Below are positions 34,965-45,076 of a DNA stretch of 50,997 nt, piece by piece. The stretch spans positions 1-50,997 of the forward strand of contig CAIMNS010000164.1 of NCBI GenBank assembly GCA_903842945.1, written 5' to 3'. Below the pieces are notes generated by a model. The model saw only the letters and a program-made list of their open reading frames with translations. It searched no databases and was not told the DNA's origin. The translations under genes and the position numbers were made by a program. How positions within the stretch are numbered: position 1 is the first letter of the stretch; every line of letters begins with the position of its first letter. The DNA is from an uncultured Burkholderiales bacterium (GTDB lineage Bacteria > Pseudomonadota > Gammaproteobacteria > Burkholderiales > Burkholderiaceae_C).

Positions 34965-35446
34965 TTTTTCATCTCACGTATCTTTTTGGCTGCATCCAAG
35001 ACCGCATCAACAATGGGCAAATAACCTGTGCAGCGGCACACATTACCGGACAACATCTCCCTGACCTCAGGCTCACTTGGACTGGGGTTATCAAGTAAAA
35101 ACTCTGTCATGGTCATCAAGATACCAGAGGTACAAAATCCGCATTGCAGCGCATGGTGATCTTGAAAGGCTTGTTGTAATACATTTAAAACACCGTCGCT
35201 CGCCAAACCTTCTACCGTTTGAACGTGTGAATGGTGACATTGAACCCCAAGCATCAAACACGATCTGACACTGTGACCATCCACCAAAACAGTGCAAGCA
35301 CCACAAGCACCGTGCTCACAACCAACGTGCGTGCCTGTGAGTGCACATTCTTGTCTTAAAAAATCAACCAATGTTGTTCGGGTTTCAATGGACCGCGAAT
35401 AAGCGACTCCGTTGACGTTGACCGTTATTTCTCTTGTATCAGACAT
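34961..35446 (-). CDS. molybdenum hydroxylase 2Fe-2S subunit
   Basis: A 161-residue small subunit carrying two [2Fe-2S] clusters. The plant-ferredoxin-like cluster uses CEHGACGACTVLVDGHSVRSC and the second uses CGFCTSG with CRCTGY. It passes electrons from the Mo centre to FAD. ATG 35446 is chosen because AGGAG sits 7 nt upstream; the frame's earlier start at 35464 is less likely. It overlaps the FAD subunit gene by 8 nt and the Mo subunit gene by 4 nt. Confidence 0.92.
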   Translation of the reverse strand: MSDTREITVNVNGVAYSRSIETRTTLVDFLRQECALTGTHVGCEHGACGACTVLVDGHSVRSCLMLGVQCHHSHVQTVEGLASDGVLNVLQQAFQDHHALQCGFCTSGILMTMTEFLLDNPSPSEPEVREMLSGNVCRCTGYLPIVDAVLDAAKKIREMKK

Positions 35447-36314
35447 GGGAGTTCTCCTGAGCACTTGAACACGCAGCTTTTAAAACCCTGTATGACATGA
35501 TTTTGGCCAAATGTTTGCGGTAAGTTGCGTTGACATAAGAATCCTCCATGGCATCGAGCTTGGAAACTTCTGCGGCAAATGCCTTGAGCACTGGTTCTGC
35601 AGGTTTTTCACCCTGCAATGAAATCTCCATGTCTCTCATACGCTGTGGCCGATGGGTCATACCAGAAATGGAAAATGCTGCCTGAGAAATCGTTCCATTG
35701 GGAGCCAATAAAATCAAAGCTGAACAGGCCACAATCGCATAGTCGCCATGTCTTCGAGCGAACTCATCAAATGCATACCCATGCTTTTGAGATGGAACTG
35801 TGAAAGTGATGTCAGACAACATTTCACCCTCATCGATTTGAGTGGTCAAATAGCCTTGACCAAAATCGTCCATGGATACATCTCGATCGCCAGATTTTGA
35901 GATGATTTTGATCTTGGCATCCAACAAAGACGAAATATTGACCAATTCGGCGCTGGGATCGAAATGGCAAAGTGACCCACCCAAGGTGCCTCGGTTCCTG
36001 GTTTGGCGATGACCAACAAACGACAAGGCTCGAGTCAAAATGGGACATTTCTCGGAAATATCTTTTGAGAATTCGATGCTCCTTTGACGCGTCATGGCAC
36101 CAATGTTCAATTGATTGCCAGAAAATCGAATGAAATCCAACTCTGTGACATGATTTAAATCGATCAAGTGGTCTGGCATGAGAAAGCGAAAGTTCATCAT
36201 GGGCATGAGGGACTGACCTCCTGCCAATAACTTTGAATTTTCAAGCGTTGAAATTAAATCCAACACCTCACTTCTTGTGTGAGGATCGTGGTAAGTAAAT
36301 GGTGCGGGTTTCAT
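35439..36314 (-). CDS. molybdenum hydroxylase FAD-binding subunit
   Basis: A 291-residue medium subunit of the xanthine oxidase family. FAD-binding signatures are LLAGGQSLMPMMNFR (about 31-45) and TRNRGTLGGSLCHFDPSAE (about 105-123). The C-terminal CO_deh_flav_C domain follows (about 170-285). It hands electrons to an external acceptor. The four genes UbiD, FAD, 2Fe-2S and Mo are joined by 11-bp or shorter gaps, so they form one transcription unit. Confidence 0.9.
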   Translation of the reverse strand: MKPAPFTYHDPHTRSEVLDLISTLENSKLLAGGQSLMPMMNFRFLMPDHLIDLNHVTELDFIRFSGNQLNIGAMTRQRSIEFSKDISEKCPILTRALSFVGHRQTRNRGTLGGSLCHFDPSAELVNISSLLDAKIKIISKSGDRDVSMDDFGQGYLTTQIDEGEMLSDITFTVPSQKHGYAFDEFARRHGDYAIVACSALILLAPNGTISQAAFSISGMTHRPQRMRDMEISLQGEKPAEPVLKAFAAEVSKLDAMEDSYVNATYRKHLAKIMSYRVLKAACSSAQENSHV

Positions 36315-36325
36315 AGGGGCTTATC

Positions 36326-37960
36326 TTAAAATTTCTCAACGGTGGAAGTTGGCGTCTCAGGACTTAAATCCTCTCGACAACGCAAGAGGGTCTCTAAACC
36401 ATTGGCCTCCCAGTCACCTGCAACAGCACGCTGGGCAAATTTTTCCCATGTGTCGTTCCAGTCCCCTAGGGTATAGCCATGCCAAGGTTGCTTCATGACC
36501 AAAGGCGGCAGACCCAACTCGTCCCAAAGATCCTTTGCACGGAGCATGTACGGCTTTGCTGGCAAAGCCAAGGGAGCTAAATCATGTTTTTGAGTCGCAT
36601 CGATCAACAACGTGGACTCTTCTTTTTTGGGACCATATTGAGAACCTTGAACACCCCGCCGATAAGGAACCAATTGAACATCGGTCATGGGCGTCATCCT
36701 ATAGGCCATCGACCAAAAGACCGCATCTGTACTTTGCGGGTCGATGTCTTCACTGACAGCGACTACAATTTTTCCACATTCAGGTCTTAATGTGGAGGCG
36801 CCATGTAAACCACGCCAAACCTCAGTTTTATTCGCACCCCTTTCAAACTGCAAGAAAATCACCGGCCGTAAATTTGACAGTGGCTCGTGCATGACCACGC
36901 GTTTGACGCATTTGATAGACATCTCATCTCTAAGATGAGACAAAAATATAGGCTCATAAGCCACCCGCTTGACCACACTTGACTCACTTGGGGTGACTTG
37001 ACTGATGATGGCCGTAAAGACTGCTTTTTTTCGGTGGGTAATGGCCGTGACTTGCATAGGCATATTGAATGCCTCCAAGGCGACATACCCATTGCTCTCG
37101 CCAAACGGAGCCTCAGGCTCCAAGGTCGAGGGATCGATCAGCCCTTCGATGACGATTTCACTGTCTGCGGGAACTTGTAAGTCAACACTGAGACACTTGA
37201 CCATTCGAATAGGCTCACCCGCTAAAGCACCCGCGACCGCAATCTCATCCAAGTCGACGGCCAATTTTTGTGGCCCCGTAAAGAACACGATCGGAGAAGA
37301 ACCAATCACGATGGCCATTGGCATCAGTTCTTTTCTCTCTCGGTACTTCAGCCAATGCACCCAGCCACCAGCACCACCCACACGGGCCACCATGCGCACC
37401 ACCAATCGATCTGTTGCTTTGAGGGCAGCACGATAGGTACCCATATTTTGAACACCGCTGTCTGGATCTTTCGAAATGCATAAAGTTGCCGTCAAATAAG
37501 GTGCTGCATCAAAGCCAGGGGTGGAAATAGGAACAGGTAAAAGAGCGAGACCGCCGCCATCCTTCTTTAAGTCATCTCCTTGTATCACCACATCTTGGCA
37601 AGGTGCTTGACTGACGTAGACTGGTGGAATAGGATTTTTGATGGCTTGCATCCAGGCTTTGCCAATGTTATCCACCTGTTGCCCCATCCCAATCGCATAG
37701 ATGTCCGCAGATGATGCAAATGCTCCAATCGACACAGGCATGTCGTAGCGCTTGCCTTTTGAATCTACGACATTGGTGAACAGAAAAGCTTTTCTTTGCT
37801 CTTCTGGCAATCCACCTACAAACTGCCATCGAACCAAGGGTTGCATCTCGGTGTCTTTGTTGATGGGCTGATCTATGGTGACCAATAAGCCTCTTTGATC
37901 TAGATCAGCCAAATGCTCTTGAAAGTTATTGGCTGGTTTTATTTTTTTATCTTCAGACAT
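36326..37960 (-). CDS. UbiD-family prenyl-FMN-dependent decarboxylase
   Basis: A 544-residue UbiD-fold (de)carboxylase, longer than E. coli UbiD (about 497). Active-site features fit a working enzyme: NMGTYR gives the Asn and Arg five residues apart that contact prenyl-FMN, and EAPFGE supplies the two catalytic Glu residues of the E-x4-E motif. UbiD relatives remove carboxylates from aromatic, furan or unsaturated acids. The cofactor-making UbiX is not in the window. ATG 37960 has GAGGG at 6-nt spacing; GTG 37963 is less likely. Its position between a Bug receptor and a Mo hydroxylase points to a carboxylated aromatic or heteroaromatic substrate, not ubiquinone synthesis. Confidence 0.87.
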   Translation of the reverse strand: MSEDKKIKPANNFQEHLADLDQRGLLVTIDQPINKDTEMQPLVRWQFVGGLPEEQRKAFLFTNVVDSKGKRYDMPVSIGAFASSADIYAIGMGQQVDNIGKAWMQAIKNPIPPVYVSQAPCQDVVIQGDDLKKDGGGLALLPVPISTPGFDAAPYLTATLCISKDPDSGVQNMGTYRAALKATDRLVVRMVARVGGAGGWVHWLKYRERKELMPMAIVIGSSPIVFFTGPQKLAVDLDEIAVAGALAGEPIRMVKCLSVDLQVPADSEIVIEGLIDPSTLEPEAPFGESNGYVALEAFNMPMQVTAITHRKKAVFTAIISQVTPSESSVVKRVAYEPIFLSHLRDEMSIKCVKRVVMHEPLSNLRPVIFLQFERGANKTEVWRGLHGASTLRPECGKIVVAVSEDIDPQSTDAVFWSMAYRMTPMTDVQLVPYRRGVQGSQYGPKKEESTLLIDATQKHDLAPLALPAKPYMLRAKDLWDELGLPPLVMKQPWHGYTLGDWNDTWEKFAQRAVAGDWEANGLETLLRCREDLSPETPTSTVEKF

Positions 37961-38017
37961 CACATACCCTCAGACTCTTTGCGAGTCGACATTGAATTCA
38001 ATCATCAAAAAAATACG

Positions 38018-39007
38018 CTACTTCAAAACTCGCCCGCTTGAGAGCAGTTTTATATTCAATTCATACTCTTCCCGAACACGGGCTTGAAAGTGCTCGCTGC
38101 TAGAAGCTAGAACTGTAAAACCAACGGCCTCAAAGGCCTCCTTGGTCTTTGGATGTTTCAAGGCAGTTTGAAGTGCACTTTGAAGTTTATTGGACACCTC
38201 CAGAGGAATTCCCTCAGCCGCAACAAAACCAATCCATGATGAGTAGGTCCAATTCTTAAGCTCCTGAACACCACTTTCCTTCATGGTTGGCAGCGCTGGC
38301 AACCTGTCGTTCCTATTTGCACCCGTGATTCCAAGGGCGATCAAAGAGCCGTTGTTGATGTGGTTCAATACGTCACCAACATCGGGCATGAGCATATTGA
38401 CTTCACCAGACAAAACACCCATCAGTGCGGGGCCACTGGACTTGTATGGGACATGCAGCACATTCAAACCCAGCACATTCAAAAAAGAGGCCGTTGAGAA
38501 ATGCAACGTCGTTCCATTGCCTCCACTGCCATAGGTCAACTTGCCTGGATTCGCTTTGGCATAGGCAATCAATTCAATTAGATTTTTGACTGGGATTGAT
38601 GGGTTGATCACAAGAACACGGTTATTTTCAATACCGTTGGCCAACATGACAAAATCCTTAAGGGGATCATAGCCAATGTTTTTGTCAATCGCTGGACTGA
38701 TGGTCATTGACGCGGCGGAACACGCAGCGAAGGTATAGCCGTCTTTAGGTGAGCGCAACAAGGTCTCAATGCCAATTTTTTGCGACGCTCCTGGTTTGTT
38801 GATGATGACCACTCGCTGATCCAAAATCTTTGACATCTCATTGGCAACAATTCTTGCCGTCATATCAACTGGCCCTCCAGGGGCAGTGGGGACAATCAAG
38901 GTAATGGGTTTACTTGGATAAATGTCTGCACCAAATGCAACATTCAACAAGGCAAAAAAGAATGCCAAGAAAAAAAGTAAAGGTGTTTTAATCGGGAAGT
39001 TATGCAT
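38018..39007 (-). CDS. Bug/TctC-family periplasmic solute-binding protein (2)
   Basis: A 329-residue receptor with a signal peptide (hydrophobic LLFFLAFFFALLNVAFG). The mature start is PSKPITLIVPTAPGGPVDMTARI, with the Asp in the ligand loop. YAKANPGKLTYGSGGNGT and SWIGFVAAEGIP are family landmarks. It is the first gene of the operon with UbiD and the Mo hydroxylase (54-bp gap), so its ligand is probably the substrate of that pathway. The start ATG 39007 lacks a strong RBS. Confidence 0.87.
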   Translation of the reverse strand: MHNFPIKTPLLFFLAFFFALLNVAFGADIYPSKPITLIVPTAPGGPVDMTARIVANEMSKILDQRVVIINKPGASQKIGIETLLRSPKDGYTFAACSAASMTISPAIDKNIGYDPLKDFVMLANGIENNRVLVINPSIPVKNLIELIAYAKANPGKLTYGSGGNGTTLHFSTASFLNVLGLNVLHVPYKSSGPALMGVLSGEVNMLMPDVGDVLNHINNGSLIALGITGANRNDRLPALPTMKESGVQELKNWTYSSWIGFVAAEGIPLEVSNKLQSALQTALKHPKTKEAFEAVGFTVLASSSEHFQARVREEYELNIKLLSSGRVLK

Positions 39008-39443
39008 CAAAGGACAGCCAAAACCATGATGAGTTTTGCGTTTTAATATGACATCTCATTATTGAGCTATTTTGTATTTTAAGCAATAGATCTCTCCCTT
39101 ATCAACCCATTGATCTAGTGTTGATGGATTTGCGTTGAACTGCGTGTTCAAGCCTTGGCTAAGATTCATTTCCAATCAATCCAAATTACTCCGCATCCGC
39201 ATTGCAACCCTTTAATCAAGCTTCTTGCCAATTACAAAAGCTAGTTGTTTTAAATTCATCAATTCCACGATTCAATCATTTGATAAGCGGCTGAACGTGA
39301 ACACAATCAATCTGGTGTTAAAAAAGTAACTACTGATCTGAAGCTATCATTTTCACTAGGGTTAGCACTCTAACTGTGCATGGCACATCAATCGTCAAAT
39401 AGGCTCTGAAGTCACCTAAGATCAAGTCGATGGAGTCCCAAGC
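39008..39443. other. 436-bp intergenic region
   Basis: This AT-rich stretch between divergent Bug-2 and the DUF2892-like gene holds no believable ORF or RNA. It must contain the promoter of the seven-gene operon. A weak minus-strand match, TTGCTT-17 bp-AATAAT, lies around 39060-39090. A small hairpin GTTAG-CACT-CTAAC lies near 39362-39376. No regulator gene accompanies the operon. Confidence 0.5.
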
Positions 39444-39671
39444 ATGAAAACCAACCTGTCACAAACGGATCGCGTTCTAAGAATACTCTTAGGCAGCATG
39501 CTGCTCAGCTTGAATTTAACAGGGGTCGCCAGCGCTTGGAGTTTTTACACGGGATTGGCCTTGCTTTTATCCTCGGCCGTGAGCTTTTGCGCGCTCTATG
39601 CGGTTCTTGGTCTGGGCAGTTGTCAGACAAGCAACCCAGTCACACACCACCCAAAAGGACCGAGCACTTGA
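39444..39671 (+). CDS. small DUF2892-type membrane protein
   Basis: A 75-residue protein with an N-terminal DRVLRILLGS motif and two hydrophobic segments (about 14-32 and 36-54), ending in a short Cys-containing tail (LGLGSCQTSN). This is the pattern of DUF2892 (YgaP-type transmembrane) proteins, whose function is poorly known. GGAG precedes the ATG. It stands alone on the plus strand between two minus-strand operons. Confidence 0.65.
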   Translation: MKTNLSQTDRVLRILLGSMLLSLNLTGVASAWSFYTGLALLLSSAVSFCALYAVLGLGSCQTSNPVTHHPKGPST

Positions 39672-39681
39672 TCCCTGGCGT

Positions 39682-40686
39682 TCAAGACGCGAAGTCTTCG
39701 GTATCGACTTCAACAGAATTTTGGGCGTTGTAGCGAGGACCTGTAACGGTCTTGTGATTGATCAATCCCTCCAAGCGCTGCATCACCTCCTCACTCAAAT
39801 TCAAACCCACAGCTCCCCAATTGTCCGCCAAATGATCGGCGTTTTGCGTGCCTGGTATGGCAATGAGTTGCGGCTCTTTGGTCAACAACCAAGAAAGTGC
39901 CAACTGAGCAGGTGTGTGTCCAAGCTCTTTGGCCAACTTGAAGTATTCAGGCAGGAGGGTTTGATTTTTCTTGAAATTCTCTGGCTCAAACCTAGGCATG
40001 GCTCGACGAATATCTTTGGCGTCCAATTGCGTGACATCCAAATCGATGGAACATAAAAACCCCCTTGCAACTGGACTGAAGGCCACAAAGGCAATGCCCA
40101 AGTCCTTGCAGGTTTTTAAAACAGCGATCTCAGGGTTTCGACTCCATAATGAATACTCCGTTTGAACCGCAGAGATAGGGTGCACTTGGTGTGCTTTTTT
40201 GATCGTTGCCGATGAGACTTCACTCAAACCAATGGCTCTCACCTTGCCTTGGACAATCAAATCCGCAAGCGCACCTACACTGTCCTCAATGGGCACTTTT
40301 TTATCCCAACGGTGCAAATAATAGAGATCGATCACATCCGTTTTCAAACGCATCAAGCTGTCTTCACAGTTTTTCTTGATGGCCTCAGGCCGTCCGTCAA
40401 TCACCCTTTTCATGCCGTCAGGAAATTGCACGCCAGCCATGCCCCCCTTGGAGCACAACGTAATCTCAGAACGGTGGGCCTTTAAGAGAGGTCCTAACAA
40501 GGACTCATTGGCCCCAAAACCGTAAAGAGCTGCCGTATCAAACAAATCCACCCCAAGGTCAAGCGCTCGATGAACCACTTTGGCAGCAGCTTGCGCAGTT
40601 GGGGGCGTGCCATAAGCGTGGCTAAGGTTCATGCACCCCAATCCAATGGGATGAACCTGAAATGGACCGATCGAGCGTTTGGACAT
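39682..40686 (-). CDS. aldo/keto reductase
   Basis: A 334-residue AKR-fold oxidoreductase. The catalytic tetrad is visible as Asp in LFDTAALYG, Tyr in the same motif, Lys in TLCSKGG and His in LYYLHRWDKK. C-terminal TKEPQLIAIPGTQNADHLAD is the NADPH-binding region. It starts 30 bp after ligC, so it is probably co-transcribed with the protocatechuate cluster. It may reduce or oxidise an aldehyde intermediate, but no specific role in this pathway is known to me. Confidence 0.85.
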   Translation of the reverse strand: MSKRSIGPFQVHPIGLGCMNLSHAYGTPPTAQAAAKVVHRALDLGVDLFDTAALYGFGANESLLGPLLKAHRSEITLCSKGGMAGVQFPDGMKRVIDGRPEAIKKNCEDSLMRLKTDVIDLYYLHRWDKKVPIEDSVGALADLIVQGKVRAIGLSEVSSATIKKAHQVHPISAVQTEYSLWSRNPEIAVLKTCKDLGIAFVAFSPVARGFLCSIDLDVTQLDAKDIRRAMPRFEPENFKKNQTLLPEYFKLAKELGHTPAQLALSWLLTKEPQLIAIPGTQNADHLADNWGAVGLNLSEEVMQRLEGLINHKTVTGPRYNAQNSVEVDTEDFAS

Positions 40687-40716
40687 AGGAAATCTACTTT
40701 TGAAGAAAATGGAGAA

Positions 40717-41670
40717 TCAATGGTGCATTTGTTGCTCTAAATCATGGAGCACTTGGTAACAAGCCAAGACGTTTTCAACGCTTGAGTTGGGTTGTCGACC
40801 TTCTCTGATGGCCGCAAAGAATTCGCGGTCTTGAATTTCAATGCCATTCATGCTCACGTCGACTTTTGAAACATCAATTTGCTCTTCTTTGCCATTGTAC
40901 AAATCGTCGTACTTGGCCAAGTAGGTTCCCGTGTCACCTATGTAACGAAACCAAGTCCCCAAGGGTCCATCGTTGTTGAACGACAGCGACAAGGTACAGA
41001 TCGCGCCATTGGCCGCTTTCAGTTGAACACTCATGTCCATGGAAATACCCAATGCAGAATGAATAGGGCCTTGGATGGCATTGGCTTTGACGATGGGGCT
41101 ACCGCACTGGTAAGCAAACAGATCAACCGTGTGCGCAGCATGGTGCCACAACAAGTGGTCCGTCCAACTTCTGGGTTGACCCAAAGCATTCATATTGGTT
41201 CTTCTGAAAAAATACGTTTGAACATCCATTTGCTGGATGTTGAATTCGCCCGCTTTGATTTTTTTGTTGATCCATTGGTGACTGGGGTTGTAGCGTCTTG
41301 TATGACCGGCCATGGCCACAAGGCCGCTGGCTTTTTGCAAAGCCACAATGGCTTTGGCATCATCAAGGCGGTCGGCCATGGGAATCTCAACTTCCACATG
41401 CTTGCCCGCCTGAAGGCATTGAATCGTTTGCTGAGCATGCATTTGAGTAGGGGTGCACAAAATCACGGCGTCCACTTCCGAAATCGCCAAGCTCTCGGCC
41501 AAGTCGGTTGTGACGTGTGCAATGCCATATTGTTTAGCAATCTCTTGAGTCTTATCAAGGGTGCGCCCGACCAAAGAAATAACTTCAACGCCATCGATTT
41601 TCTTGATGCCATCAAGATGCTTGTTACCAAATGCACCTGCCCCTGCAAGGGCGACTTTAATTGTTTTCAT
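40717..41670 (-). CDS. ligC: 4-carboxy-2-hydroxymuconate-6-semialdehyde dehydrogenase
   Basis: A 317-residue Gfo/Idh/MocA-fold dehydrogenase closely resembling LigC/PmdC. It oxidises the hemiacetal form of the ring-cleavage product CHMS to 2-pyrone-4,6-dicarboxylate with NAD(P). The Rossmann start VALAGAGAFGNKHLDGIK, CTPTQMHAQQTIQCLQAGKH and the strongly LigC-like IQQMDVQTYFFRRTNMNALG and WTDHLLWHHAAHTVDLFAYQ are visible. ATG 41670 follows AAGGA at good spacing, and the earlier start at 41712 would overlap ligB. It lies 38 bp downstream of ligB. Confidence 0.92.
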   Translation of the reverse strand: MKTIKVALAGAGAFGNKHLDGIKKIDGVEVISLVGRTLDKTQEIAKQYGIAHVTTDLAESLAISEVDAVILCTPTQMHAQQTIQCLQAGKHVEVEIPMADRLDDAKAIVALQKASGLVAMAGHTRRYNPSHQWINKKIKAGEFNIQQMDVQTYFFRRTNMNALGQPRSWTDHLLWHHAAHTVDLFAYQCGSPIVKANAIQGPIHSALGISMDMSVQLKAANGAICTLSLSFNNDGPLGTWFRYIGDTGTYLAKYDDLYNGKEEQIDVSKVDVSMNGIEIQDREFFAAIREGRQPNSSVENVLACYQVLHDLEQQMHH

Positions 41671-41708
41671 AGAATTTTCCTTTTGACTGATATTGAATAA
41701 TGAATGGT

Positions 41709-42997
<1,289 letters not shown>

Positions 42998-43008
<11 letters not shown>

Positions 43009-43927
43009 GTTGCGTCTCCTCAGGCCAATACAAACGACTTGGGTTATCGACCAACAAACGCTGTTGAAGGGCAACTGTCGTGGCAATCAAGGGGATGAAG
43101 TCCACCAACAAACCATCATCAGGCATGTGATCCTTTAAATTGGGGTGAGGCCAATCAGTGCCCCAAATGACTCGATCAGGAAAGGTCTCCACCAAACGCT
43201 TGGCAAATGGAACGACGTCGTGATAAGCGTTTCGCTCACCATGAAGGGCGGCAGGTCCCGTTACTGTCAGTCTTTCTGGACAAGTGACCTTGCTCCATAC
43301 ATTTTGATGCTCGGTCATGAATTTAATGAACAATTCAAACTCAGGCCCATCCACAGGCTTGGTGACATCGGGTCGGCCCATATGATCCACAACAACAGTG
43401 GTGGGTAAAGCTGTAAAGAAATCCCACAGTTCGGGCAAATCCACAGCCTCAAAGTAAATGACCACATGCCAACCCCACTTGGCAATGCGTCCAGCAATTT
43501 CCATCAACTCGTCCTTGGGCGTGAAGTCAACCAAGCGCTTCACAAAATTGAATCTGACCCCGCGCACGCCGGCATCATGCAGCTTTTGAATCTCTGCATC
43601 GCTCACATCTCGTTTGACCGTTGCCACTCCTCTGGCTTTACCGCCTGAGTGTGTGAGCGCATCCACGAGGGCCCTGTTGTCAGCGCCATGGCAAGTGGCT
43701 TGAACAATGATGTTTTTGGCAAAGCCCAAATGATCTCTCAAGGCAAACAATTGCTCTTTGCTGGCATCGCAGGGCGTGTACTTTCTCTCTGGCGAATAGG
43801 GAAACACATCCGAGGGTCCAAACACATGACAATGCGAATCGATCGCACCTGCTGGCAGTTTGAACTGTGGTTTTGAAGGGCCTTGGTACCAATCAAGCCA
43901 GCCGGGGGTTTTAGTAAAGTCAGTCAT
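42998..43927 (-). CDS. ligI: 2-pyrone-4,6-dicarboxylate hydrolase
   Basis: A 309-residue amidohydrolase (COG3618 type) that opens the lactone 2-pyrone-4,6-dicarboxylate to 4-oxalomesaconate. The His-x-His motif appears in AIDSHCHVFGP, with the further motifs RGVRFNFVKRLVD, VVVDHMGRPDV and VIWGTDWPHPN (catalytic Asp). LigI works without a metal. ATG 43927 has GAGGAA at proper spacing, whereas the frame extends to 44065 inside the upstream gene. It overlaps ligA by 11 bp. Confidence 0.93.
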
Positions 43928-43973
43928 TTCAAATTCCTCAATTTCAATTTCACTATCAATGTCGTTGCAGTTT

Positions 43974-45014
43974 TTAATCGGGTTTGATCTGAGCTTGGCG
44001 AATGAGTTTTTCATATCGCACGCGCTCTGAATGCAACAATTCGGCAAATTGCTCTTTGGATGCAAGCGTCACTTCACCCCCTACAGAGCTCATCTTTTCT
44101 CTCACCTCTGAACTCGTCAAGGCCTTTTGCACCTCTTGATGCAAAAGAACCAATATGTTTTTGGGTGTGGCGCTGGGCGCCACCACACCGTACCACACCG
44201 ATGCCTCAAATCCAGGAAAACCTTGTTCAGACAACGTCAACGCATCCGGAAACATAGGCGTTCTCTTGGAACTCAAAACAGCCAACACTTTGAGTTTACC
44301 GCTGCTCACATGCGGCAGCACCTCCAAGGCATTCATGGACAACACTGGAACTTGCCCCCCTAAAACATCGGTCACGGCCTGAGCACCACCCTTGTAGGGA
44401 ATGTGCGTCAACTCAATGGCTGCAGCTCTTGCAAAAATCTCCATGGCCAAATGGGGGGTCGAGCCATTACCAGGACTGGCATATGAAATGCTTTTGGGGT
44501 CTGACTTGGCTTTCTCCATCAGCAAAGCAACATTTCTCAAGGGAGAATTCGAAAGGGTCGCAATCACAACAGGGATCTTGCCCACCAAGGACACGACGGC
44601 CAACTCCTTTTCAGCATCAAAAGGGGCGGGTTGATAAAGCGACATGTTAGCCGCCAGTGCATTGGCGGCCAACATCAGGGTGTGTCCATCAGGTTCAGCA
44701 GCAATGACCGATTTGACGGCAATGTTGGTCCCCGCTCCAGGCTTGTTTTCAACCACAAAGGTCATACCCATTTGAGCGGAGAGACCTTTGGACAGTGCTC
44801 TGGCGACAAGATCAACCGCTCCTCCAGCCGAGTAGCCCACAATCATTTTGATGGGCTTGTTGGGATTCAAAGATGAGGTCAAGGGCGCGAGCTGAGCAAA
44901 TACATTCGAAATGCCACACCCTGTCATCAAGCAAGCCACGGCCAACAAGGTCTTGGGCTTGATACCCAACCACCCACGTTCATGAACTTCAAGCTCAAGT
45001 GACCGTCTTGCCAT
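43974..45014 (-). CDS. Bug/TctC-family periplasmic solute-binding protein (3), inside the lig operon
   Basis: A 346-residue Bug receptor. The signal segment LLAVACLMTGCGISNVFAQ contains a Cys in a possible lipobox (LMTGC). The mature start PIKMIVGYSAGGAVDLVARA has the ligand-loop Asp. ATG 45014 after AAGGGGA is preferred to 45077, which would overlap ligK. It lies between the ligK and ligI genes, 62 and 46 bp from its neighbours, and is almost certainly co-transcribed. Its ligand may be protocatechuate or a related acid, or a pathway by-product. Confidence 0.87.
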   Translation of the reverse strand: MARRSLELEVHERGWLGIKPKTLLAVACLMTGCGISNVFAQLAPLTSSLNPNKPIKMIVGYSAGGAVDLVARALSKGLSAQMGMTFVVENKPGAGTNIAVKSVIAAEPDGHTLMLAANALAANMSLYQPAPFDAEKELAVVSLVGKIPVVIATLSNSPLRNVALLMEKAKSDPKSISYASPGNGSTPHLAMEIFARAAAIELTHIPYKGGAQAVTDVLGGQVPVLSMNALEVLPHVSSGKLKVLAVLSSKRTPMFPDALTLSEQGFPGFEASVWYGVVAPSATPKNILVLLHQEVQKALTSSEVREKMSSVGGEVTLASKEQFAELLHSERVRYEKLIRQAQIKPD

Positions 45015-45076
45015 CAGTGTCCCCTTAAAAAAAACACGTGCTACATAAAGCTCTTTGATCCAATGTGCCATTGCCA

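Noticed and set aside
31194-35446. Aerobic CO dehydrogenase (cox) cluster
   Set aside because: The large subunit lacks the Cys-containing AYRCSF loop, and coxDEF maturation genes are absent.
36326-37960. Ubiquinone-biosynthesis UbiD
   Set aside because: The protein is longer than housekeeping UbiD and its operon holds catabolic and uptake genes, so a catabolic decarboxylase is more likely.
40879-41700. 273-codon antisense frame over ligC
   Set aside because: ligC is clearly the real gene from its conserved motifs; the antisense product has none.
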